Of a stretch of 64,000 nt of DNA, positions 20,479 to 28,209 are shown piece after piece (position 1 is the stretch's first letter; the number at the start of each line of letters is the position of its first letter). Under the pieces are notes generated by a model. That model saw only the letters and a list, made by a program, of their open reading frames with translations, did not search any database and had not been told where the DNA came from. Source of the DNA: an uncultured Roseicyclus sp. Lineage in GTDB: Bacteria > Pseudomonadota > Alphaproteobacteria > Rhodobacterales > Rhodobacteraceae. Position numbers and translations under genes: made by a program. Where the stretch lies: NCBI GenBank assembly GCA_947494975.1, contig CANLXA010000002.1:248001-312000 (forward strand), in the 5' to 3' direction.

Positions 20479-21003
20479 TTATTCCGGGCCGGACAGGACG
20501 CCCTGATATCGGACGATCAGCCCGATGACCCGGATACGCGCGTGGACGTCAAACGTGATGTCACCTTCCTCGGTCACGGTTTCTACCCCCTCGCAACTGG
20601 CCAGAACTCCGCTTGGGAGCGGCAGGCCAAATCCGCGCAGGCCTATGATCGGGATGTAGAGGTCGGATCCGCGCAATTGCGGCTGCATCAGGAATTCGCT
20701 TGTCCCGACACGCTCCGCAATCACGCCGGGCCGGAGCAATCTTTGGGTGGAGCGTGTGATGTGGCCGTCGAAATTGCGCTCCCAGATCTCTTCCTCTCCG
20801 TCCCGCGTCGCGCGGAAGGTGAAGGGCATTCGGCCGGAGGTCGCCGGCATCCCACCGGCCTTTGCGATCCTCCGCCCCAAGGCGCTGCCATGACTTACCG
20901 TGACATGGCCGCGGTAAAGCGTGCTGTCGGCCACGTTGTGGAAGGCCTGTAGCGCCTCGGGCAGGTCATTGAATGCGGCGCCCATGGCGCGCGGATACAG
21001 CAT
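20479..21003 (-). CDS. DUF4166 domain-containing protein
   Basis: MLYPRAMGAAFNDLPEALQAFHNVADSTLYRGHVTVSHG... Confidence 0.7.
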   Translation of the reverse strand: MLYPRAMGAAFNDLPEALQAFHNVADSTLYRGHVTVSHGSALGRRIAKAGGMPATSGRMPFTFRATRDGEEEIWERNFDGHITRSTQRLLRPGVIAERVGTSEFLMQPQLRGSDLYIPIIGLRGFGLPLPSGVLASCEGVETVTEEGDITFDVHARIRVIGLIVRYQGVLSGPE

Positions 21004-21464
21004 CAGGCCGCTCCAGTGCCGCGGTCAATGAACCGGGCCATCACGGCGGGATCTGGCATCATGCAGGTGTCGTACCGTCCGAACAGCCGGTAGCGGTTGC
21101 GCGCGATACGATTGTAGACGAAGCCTTTCAGCGGCTCGGGAATAAACCGCGAGATGGCCAGCGCCCGGTAGGGCCAGCCCACGGCGCGCATGGCGGCCGC
21201 GAAGCTGTCGAGCTTGGTGTGGATCGTGCCGTCCACGATGATCAGGTTGGTCTCGAACTCGGTCTCATCCATGCCGAGTGCCCTGTAGAGCGCTGCGCCA
21301 AGCTCTGATTGCGCGTGGGCAAAGGCGAAGCGCTGGGTCGTGTCGATGCGGGTGATGAGCCGGAAGAAGCCGGAGCAGAGCACGCATTCGCCGTCGAACA
21401 CGATCAGATCGCGCGCGCCGATGCGGGACTGGAGGGCATCGGGGAGGGTGGAGACCGGTATCAT
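21003..21464 (-). CDS. DCC family thiol-disulfide oxidoreductase (DUF393)
   Basis: DLIVFDGECVLCSGFFRLITRIDTTQRFAFAHAQS. Confidence 0.85.
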   Translation of the reverse strand: MIPVSTLPDALQSRIGARDLIVFDGECVLCSGFFRLITRIDTTQRFAFAHAQSELGAALYRALGMDETEFETNLIIVDGTIHTKLDSFAAAMRAVGWPYRALAISRFIPEPLKGFVYNRIARNRYRLFGRYDTCMMPDPAVMARFIDRGTGAA

Positions 21465-21521
21465 GGACGCACCATACGCGCGGATGGGTGCAAACGGATG
21501 TGGCGGGGTGCCGCTGGTGGA

Positions 21522-21791
21522 TTATCGGAAGATCGTCTCACCTTGCTGATCGATCAGCAACTTGGCCTTCAGGACCGAGGTTGTCTTCGCCTCCTCCGCC
21601 GATTGGCAGACATCGGCGCGGATCATCTGGTGGGTTTTCATCTCCCCGTTGATCTCTTTCTCGATCCGGGCGGCGACCCGAAATCCGCCGCTGTCCGATT
21701 GCGGCTCGGCGAAAATACGGAACCCGTCATGCTCCTCGGCCTGGGGCTCCGCTTTCGCGCCGCCGCCGAAGAGTTTCGAGAGGATGGACAT
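21522..21791 (-). CDS. HlyU family protein
   Basis: MSILSKLFGGGAKAEPQAEEHDGFRIFAEPQSDSGGFRVAARIEKEINGEMKTHQMIRAD. Confidence 0.75.
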   Translation of the reverse strand: MSILSKLFGGGAKAEPQAEEHDGFRIFAEPQSDSGGFRVAARIEKEINGEMKTHQMIRADVCQSAEEAKTTSVLKAKLLIDQQGETIFR

Positions 21792-21954
21792 GGGGCTGCT
21801 CCGGGTCGTTTTTGGGTCGGGGTAGAAGGTAGCGCGATGGGGAGGGGAGGGGAAGGTGGGGCTTCTGTGCAAGCTTGCACAAGCAGGGCAAACTTCTGAA
21901 ATAATTGGGAAAACGGATTTTCGTTTACCTTTGGTTAACCACGTTTGTGGCTGC

Positions 21955-22311
21955 TCACGGCGTGGCATCGAGATGGTCCAGGTCGTGGGCCACGCAATCC
22001 TGCACCCGGCGGAAGCGGTCGCCGCCCAGATGCACACCGCCGACCCAGCGGGTGACGATGCTAAGGGGGGGTTGCAGGTCCGCGCGTTCCAGCATGCGGA
22101 CAATCACCATGCCCGCGCCGGCCTCTCCGTCGTCGTTCTAGAGCGGGCCATCGGGGGTGAGGGGTGCCCAGGTGTTGTGGGTGGCGTTGGCGAATTTCTT
22201 GTGGCGTTTGAGGGATTTGAGGAGGGCCTCGGCCTTATTTGTCGCGGGTCCGCCGGCGACGGCGTATTTCGAGCCGCGGTCGGTGAGGATGGTGTCGTGG
22301 GTGGTGCGCAT
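21955..22311 (-). pseudogene. YigZ/IMPACT (UPF0029)-like gene interrupted by an in-frame TAG at codon 58
   Basis: ATG at 22311: MRTTHDTILTDRGSKYAVAGGPATNKAEALLKSLKRHKKFANATHNTWAPLTPDGPL-TAG(22140-22138)-NDDGEAGAGMVIVRMLERADLQPPLSIVTRWVGGVHLGGDRFRRVQDCVAHDLDHLDATP-TGA; same frame on both sides. Confidence 0.75.
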
Positions 22312-22354
22312 GGAGCGGGCTTAGGTGGCCGGACGGGGCGTCGCAACGGGGTAC

Positions 22355-22413
22355 CCGGGCCACGGCCCGGTCTACGGGTCGCTTGCGACCCGCCCGCGCG
22401 CGTATGCGCGCGG
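22355..22413. repeat. three consecutive hairpins
   Basis: CCGGGCC-AC-GGCCCGG (22355-22370), CGGGTCGC-TT-GCGACCCG (22375-22392), CCGCGCGC-GTAT-GCGCGCGG (22394-22413). Confidence 0.75.
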
Positions 22414-22460
22414 CCCCCGGCGACGACGCAGTCGGCGCAATCCCGGTTTGAGGGGGAGTG

Positions 22461-22636
22461 CTGAAGCCGCGCCAGCGTCGGGCCTCGGACTGGCGATCCG
22501 GACAGGTGGTGTTTGGCAGTTTATGGTGGCCAGGTCTTTGTGACTTAACGGGCGAAGCACCAAGCGGCAGCCAAATCGCCGGGCCGTGGGGAGGCCCGAC
22601 GATGGCGGGGCGGCTGCGCCGCTGTTAACCCGCTTA
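22461..22636. repeat. MITE/BIME-like inverted-repeat element, copy A
   Basis: Left arm GAAGCCGCGCCAGCGTCGGGCC, right arm GGCCCGACGATGGCGGGGCGGCTGCGCCGCTGTTAACCCGC. Confidence 0.7.
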
Positions 22637-22647
22637 GGTGCGCAAAC

Positions 22648-23331
22648 TTAGGTTCCTCGCTGGGTGTCTTCGGGCGGCGGCTCCTGTCCCAATTCGCCGC
22701 GTTCCAACCGATCAATCAATTCCGACATTGGCACGCCGTTGAGTTTGAAATCCCAAGGACTGTCTAAGTAACCAGATGTCGCGTCTCTCGCCACAGCAAC
22801 GATCTCTTGCCAATGCTCAACTATGGCAGTTCGGCGGTCTCCCAAGAAATGCTCAGGCCTGGCGAGCCGTTCACTTGCTTTGTAGTGGTCCAATTCGTCA
22901 AGAACGCGCAGGTAAAGAATTTCGGCACTAGCTCTCAGCGGCCCAAGAAACGGATATGCGCTAGGACGCGTGTCGAGGTTGAAGTCGTGGTGGGCGAAAC
23001 CACGGTTCCTCATTGCCTCGATGTCTTTCCAAAGCTGTTCAAGGTTTTCGACTGGCTGGTCCTCAAGCGCCGACTCAAGCTGATCCCTAAAGGCTTCGTG
23101 CTCTTCTTCCGGCAGTAAATTGGTCCAATGACTCGATTCCCTTCGGTTGCCAAAATAGCGCCACCAATAGATCACGCTGGAAATCATAAGTGTTCCGCCG
23201 AAGAGACGGAAAAAGTTCAACCGTTCGCGCTCGGTGAGGTCGAGGGCGTCATGCATCGAAAGAAATCGGAGTAGCTCAAGAACACTATAGGCGACTTCAC
23301 GAAGCCGCCTAATCCGATCGTTAAGGCTCAC
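22648..23331 (-). CDS. hypothetical protein, possible HEPN/AbiU2-like
   Basis: 227 aa, mostly helical-looking; RNRGFAH fits R-x(4-6)-H; GTG start overlaps rpoD stop (GTGA). Confidence 0.6.
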   Translation of the reverse strand: MSLNDRIRRLREVAYSVLELLRFLSMHDALDLTERERLNFFRLFGGTLMISSVIYWWRYFGNRRESSHWTNLLPEEEHEAFRDQLESALEDQPVENLEQLWKDIEAMRNRGFAHHDFNLDTRPSAYPFLGPLRASAEILYLRVLDELDHYKASERLARPEHFLGDRRTAIVEHWQEIVAVARDATSGYLDSPWDFKLNGVPMSELIDRLERGELGQEPPPEDTQRGT

Positions 23332-25328
23332 TGATCCAAGAAACTCCGCAGCTTCCGGCTCCGGCTCGGATGTTTCAGCTTCCGCAAAGCCTTGGCCTCG
23401 ATCTGGCGGATCCGCTCCCGCGTCACGCTGAACTGCTGGCCGACTTCTTCCAGCGTGTGATCGGTGTTCATGCCAATGCCGAACCGCATCCGCAGCACCC
23501 GTTCTTCACGCGGGGTCAACGACGCCAGAACCCGGGTCGTCGTCTCTTTCAGGTTCTCCTGAATGGCGGAGTCGAGCGGGAGGACGGCGTTCTTGTCCTC
23601 GATGAAATCGCCGAGCTGAGAATCTTCCTCGTCGCCGATGGGCGTTTCGAGCGAAATCGGCTCCTTGGCGATCTTCATCACCTTGCGGACCTTTTCGAGC
23701 GGCATTTGCAGCTTCTCGGCCAATTCCTCCGGCGTCGGCTCGCGGCCGATTTCGTGGAGCATCTGGCGGCCGGTGCGGACCAGCTTGTTGATCGTCTCGA
23801 TCATGTGGACCGGGATGCGGATCGTGCGGGCCTGATCGGCGATGGACCGGGTGATCGCCTGCCTGATCCACCATGTCGCGTAGGTGGAGAACTTGTAGCC
23901 GCGGCGGTATTCGAACTTATCGACCGCCTTCATGAGGCCGATGTTGCCTTCCTGAATGAGATCAAGGAATTGCAGGCCGCGGTTGGTGTATTTCTTGGCG
24001 ATGGAAATCACGAGGCGCAGGTTGGCTTCGACCATTTCCTTCTTGGCCTGACGCGCTTCCTTCTCACCCTTCTGGACCTGATTCACGATGCGGCGGAATT
24101 CGGGGATGTCGAGGCCGACATATTGGCCGACCTGGGCCATGTCGCCGCGCAACTCCTCGATCTTGCCGCTTGAACGCTCCATGAGCGCGGTCCAGCCGCG
24201 CCCGGACTTCTGGGTCATCCGCTCCATCCAGGTGGGATCAAGCTCCTGACCGCGATATTCCTCGATGAATTCGCGGCGATTGATGCGGGCCTGGTCGGCC
24301 AGCTTCACCATGGACGAGTCGATGGACATGATCCGGCGGTTGATGCCGTAAAGCTGATCGACCAGCGCCTCGATCCGGTTGTTGTGCAGATGCAGCTCAT
24401 TGACCAGTTCGACGATTTCGGAACGGAGTTTTTGGTAGGTTTTCTCTTCTTTGGCGGAAAAGCTGCCATCTTCGTTCAGGGTGGCCGAAATCCGGCTGTC
24501 CTGCATTTCGGACAATTGCACGTAATCGGCGGCGATCCGGTCGAGCGTGGCCAGAACCTGCGGCTTCAGTGCGGCCTCCATCGCGGCAAGCGACATGTTG
24601 GCGGCTTCATCCTCGTCCTCATCGTCATCCTTGGCGATGGGGTTGCCGTCGGCATCCAGCTCCTGCTCGGGCTCGTCCTTCTTGGCCTCGGCGCCTGCGG
24701 CGGGAGCGGCGGCGGGGGTGACGCCCGGCTGAACCACCGGCGTGTCGCTGTCTTCGCCCATCTGGCGCCCGAAGGTGGTATCGAGGTCGATCACGTCGCG
24801 CAGCAAGATGTCTTCGTCGAGAAGTTCGTCGCGCCAGATCGTGATGGCCTGGAAGGTCAGCGGGCTTTCGCACAGGCCGGAAATCATCGTGTTGCGCCCG
24901 GCCTCGATGCGCTTGGCAATCGCGATCTCACCCTCGCGGGAAAGCAGCTCCACGCTGCCCATTTCGCGCAGATACATGCGCACCGGGTCATCGGTGCGGT
25001 CGAGTTTTTCCGTCTCGGTGGCGGCGACGGCCACTTCGCGGGAGCCGGAGGTTTCGACAACATCCGTGCCGGCCTGCTTGTCGTCGCTCTCTTCGGCTTC
25101 CTCGTCCTCGATCACGTTGATGCCCATCTCGGAGAGCATCGACATGACGTCTTCGATCTGTTCGGAGCTGACCTGCTCGGGCGGCAGAACCGTGTTGAGC
25201 TGATCATAGGTGATGTACCCTTTGACCCGCGCATCGGCGATCATTTTCTTGACGGCGGTTTGGCTCATATCGAGGCCAAGTTCCTGCTCTTCTCCGTCCT
25301 GCTTTCGATCGTCCGTATCTTTGGCCAT
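23328..25328 (-). CDS. rpoD: RNA polymerase sigma factor RpoD (sigma-70)
   Basis: [79 protein letters not shown]. Confidence 0.98.
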   Translation of the reverse strand: MAKDTDDRKQDGEEQELGLDMSQTAVKKMIADARVKGYITYDQLNTVLPPEQVSSEQIEDVMSMLSEMGINVIEDEEAEESDDKQAGTDVVETSGSREVAVAATETEKLDRTDDPVRMYLREMGSVELLSREGEIAIAKRIEAGRNTMISGLCESPLTFQAITIWRDELLDEDILLRDVIDLDTTFGRQMGEDSDTPVVQPGVTPAAAPAAGAEAKKDEPEQELDADGNPIAKDDDEDEDEAANMSLAAMEAALKPQVLATLDRIAADYVQLSEMQDSRISATLNEDGSFSAKEEKTYQKLRSEIVELVNELHLHNNRIEALVDQLYGINRRIMSIDSSMVKLADQARINRREFIEEYRGQELDPTWMERMTQKSGRGWTALMERSSGKIEELRGDMAQVGQYVGLDIPEFRRIVNQVQKGEKEARQAKKEMVEANLRLVISIAKKYTNRGLQFLDLIQEGNIGLMKAVDKFEYRRGYKFSTYATWWIRQAITRSIADQARTIRIPVHMIETINKLVRTGRQMLHEIGREPTPEELAEKLQMPLEKVRKVMKIAKEPISLETPIGDEEDSQLGDFIEDKNAVLPLDSAIQENLKETTTRVLASLTPREERVLRMRFGIGMNTDHTLEEVGQQFSVTRERIRQIEAKALRKLKHPSRSRKLRSFLDQ

Positions 25329-25419
25329 TCGGTCTATCCTTTGGGCTTGAGTCGATTCGGGTGAGTCGAACCCTTGCGTCTGCAATCGATCCTAGCGCGA
25401 ATCAGTGATTCGGACAGGT

Positions 25420-27366
25420 CTATTTGCTTGTTTTCTTGCCCTGACCCGCGGTCGAGAGCAACTGGTGGAAGGCCGAACGCGCTTCGGCCGTCTCTCCGAA
25501 TTGTTCTTCGTTATCATCCCCCTTCGGATGAAGGGCCGCATGTTTGCCGCGCACGGCTTCGTTCAGGCGGAAGGCAAGTGTGTGGTCCTCGGCGTCGGTG
25601 ACGGCCCCCAGGTCCTGGGTGGCCTCAACCATCTCATCCTCGATGGCGCGGGCGGCATTCAGCTTGGTGAACTCCTCGGCCAGACAATCGGCCGCGCGGA
25701 CGGCGTCGCCATCGCCAATAAGGAACGGTGTAATCGCCAAGTGGGAAAGGCCCAGAAGGCTTTCAAGGGCGGGGCGCAGGGAAGATGCGGAAATTTCTTC
25801 GGTCAGGGCGGCGGCGTTGCGGATCTGGGTGCGCAGGAGGTGCGCGATCAGCGCCGCATGATCGGGATCGCGGGGGGCAAGGCGCTCAAGCTGATCCTCG
25901 AAGGCGTCGATCAGGTCGGGGAAGCGGAGCAGCGTGGCGAGGATGAGCCCGGTTTTCAGGACATCGCCGTTGAGCGAGACGGCCTTGGCCCGCGTGCTGG
26001 CGAGCGGGGACTGGGCCTCGGCAAACCCGCGGGTCCGGCCCCCGGATTTCCCGCCGGGCCGCCACGGCCTGGGGGTCCATTGCGGGCGGAACAGGGCGCG
26101 GCGCAGCTCTGCGATGGCGTCGCCGTAGTGCCGCCGCAGGCCGGGATCGGCGATCCGCTTGAGTGCCTCGCGCAGCCTCAGGTCCAAGGCCGACCGGCGC
26201 TCGGGGCTGTCAAAGACCTGCCCCTCGGTCTCGCGGCGCCACAGCAGCGTGACCATCGGTTCGGCCTTGTCCAGAAGTGCCTGCATCGCGCCGGGCCCCT
26301 GCGCGCGCAGCAGATCGTCGGGGTCCTGGCCCTCGGGCAGGATGACGAAGCGGAGCGACTTGCCGCCGTCCAGCATCGGCAGCGCCAGATCGATCAGCCG
26401 CATCGCGGCGCGCAGGCCGGCCTTGTCACCATCCAGCGCGACGATGGGTTCATCGGAAATGCGCCAGAGCAGCCGCAGCTGATCCTCGGTGATCGCCGTC
26501 CCGAGGGGGGCGACGGCGGCCCCGAACCCGGCTTTCACGAGCGCAATGACATCCATGTAGCCTTCGGCCACGATCAACGGCTGGCCTTTGCCCGCCGCCT
26601 CGCGCGCGGGGCCGTGATTGTAGAGCGCGCGGCCCTTGTCAAAGAGCGGGGTTTCGCGGCTATTCAGGTACTTGGCACGGGCATTCGGGTCCATGGCCCG
26701 GCCACCAAACCCGATGCAGCGGCCGCGCGGATCGCGGATCGGGAAGATGATCCGGTCGCGGAAGGCATCATAGGGCGAGCCGCCATCGTCGGGTTGGGCG
26801 GCGATGTTCGCGTCGACCAGATGTTCGGGATTGAGGCCCTTGCCCGTCAGGGCCTGAAAGGTGGCGTCGCGGGCATTGGGGGCGAAGCCGATCTCGAACC
26901 GGTCCAGCACCGCCTGATCCAGGCCGCGCCGCTCCAGATAGGCGCGGGCCTCTGCGGCGGCCTGTGTCTTCAATTGCAGACGGAAATGGGACACGGCCGC
27001 GTCGGTGACCTTGGCCAGTTCCGTATTCCGGTCCGCCTTCTCCTGTGCCCTGGGGTCACGCTCGGGCATCGGCATCCCGGCCTCGTTGGCGAGCAGTTGC
27101 ACCGCCTCCATGAAACCCACATTCTCCGTTTCCTGAACGAATTTGAACATGTCGCCCTTCGCATGGCATCCAAAGCAATAATAGAACCCCTTGCGGTCCT
27201 CCACATGGAAGCTGGCGGTCTTTTCCTGGTGGAACGGGCAGGGCGCCCACATGTCGCCCTTGGCCTGGTTGGATTTGCGATTGTCCCAGATGACCTTGCG
27301 CCCGACAACCTGCGCCAGCGAGGTGCGGTTTCGAAGCTCATCAAGGAATCCGGGGGGCAGGCTCAT
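25420..27366 (-). CDS. dnaG: DNA primase
   Basis: CPFHQEKTASFHVEDRKGFYYCFGCHAKGD zinc finger; IVAEGYMDVIAL toprim. Confidence 0.97.
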   Translation of the reverse strand: MSLPPGFLDELRNRTSLAQVVGRKVIWDNRKSNQAKGDMWAPCPFHQEKTASFHVEDRKGFYYCFGCHAKGDMFKFVQETENVGFMEAVQLLANEAGMPMPERDPRAQEKADRNTELAKVTDAAVSHFRLQLKTQAAAEARAYLERRGLDQAVLDRFEIGFAPNARDATFQALTGKGLNPEHLVDANIAAQPDDGGSPYDAFRDRIIFPIRDPRGRCIGFGGRAMDPNARAKYLNSRETPLFDKGRALYNHGPAREAAGKGQPLIVAEGYMDVIALVKAGFGAAVAPLGTAITEDQLRLLWRISDEPIVALDGDKAGLRAAMRLIDLALPMLDGGKSLRFVILPEGQDPDDLLRAQGPGAMQALLDKAEPMVTLLWRRETEGQVFDSPERRSALDLRLREALKRIADPGLRRHYGDAIAELRRALFRPQWTPRPWRPGGKSGGRTRGFAEAQSPLASTRAKAVSLNGDVLKTGLILATLLRFPDLIDAFEDQLERLAPRDPDHAALIAHLLRTQIRNAAALTEEISASSLRPALESLLGLSHLAITPFLIGDGDAVRAADCLAEEFTKLNAARAIEDEMVEATQDLGAVTDAEDHTLAFRLNEAVRGKHAALHPKGDDNEEQFGETAEARSAFHQLLSTAGQGKKTSK

Positions 27367-27463
27367 GGACCCAATATCGGGCCGCGCAGGGGGAGTGTCC
27401 AGATGGCGAAACGGGCGTTTGGTTAACCGGTTGGGCGGGCTGGAGAATTGGGTGTGTGTCGTG

Positions 27464-27633
27464 GGAGCCCCGCTATCGACGGGCCGGGGACTGTCGATCC
27501 AACGCCGGTTCGGAGCACTTTATCCCAGCCAAGCCCCTCAACCCAACGAAGGATGCATCAAGCGCACCCAAATCGACAGGCCGCCGGACGGCCCGTTGAT
27601 AGCGGGGCGGCTGCGCCGCCGTTCACCCGCTTT
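27464..27633. repeat. MITE/BIME-like inverted-repeat element, copy B
   Basis: Left GAGCCCCGCTATCGACGGGCC, right GGCCCGTTGATAGCGGGGCGGCTGCGCCG. Confidence 0.7.
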
Positions 27634-27657
27634 AGCGCTCTGCCTGAAGGTCGGTGC

Positions 27658-28209
27658 TCAGGCGTCTGCCCGCGCCACCACCATCCGCATCGCGCGCGCG
27701 ATCTCGTGGGCGCAGGTGGATGCCATGGACCGGAACACCATGATCTCGTAGCGCGCCGCGCCCGTGCGCATCAGCACGCAGTTCATGTGGCCAAGGACCG
27801 TCCGCGCGGCATGGCCGACGGCGAAGGTGTCGTCGCGCAGGTCGATCGGCACCAGGCGCGCCAGGACCTCCGCCGCGTGATCCCCTTCGAGGGCGCAGGC
27901 GGCCCAGGCGCTGGTCTGATCCGCCATCGCGGCCCCGGTGATGGGTTTGAGCGGCTTGCCGAGGACGAAAGCCTGCCCCGGCCCGGTCCAGACCGCCCGC
28001 GCGTCGCCGCTGCCGGTTGTGCGGTTCGGGTCGGGGAAGACGGCCGCGATCTGCTTGTCCAACGCCTTGGAAACGGCGGCGGCCTTGCCTTGGTAGGGCG
28101 CGACCCAGGTGATGGCATCGAAGGTGATTTCGCTCAGCGTCACATCGCCTTTTGCGATCGGCAGCAAGCCGTCAAAGGCGGTCTTGGCGGTCAGATTAGC
28201 CACGGGCAC
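27658..28209 (-). CDS. soxG: sarcosine oxidase subunit gamma
   Basis: Position after soxA and gamma-like sequence MPVANLTAKTAFDGLLPIAKGDVTLSEITFDAITWVAPYQGK. Confidence 0.88.
   Translation of the reverse strand: MPVANLTAKTAFDGLLPIAKGDVTLSEITFDAITWVAPYQGKAAAVSKALDKQIAAVFPDPNRTTGSGDARAVWTGPGQAFVLGKPLKPITGAAMADQTSAWAACALEGDHAAEVLARLVPIDLRDDTFAVGHAARTVLGHMNCVLMRTGAARYEIMVFRSMASTCAHEIARAMRMVVARADA

Noticed and set aside
25405-27426. 673 aa plus-strand ORF
   Set aside because: Antisense shadow of dnaG.
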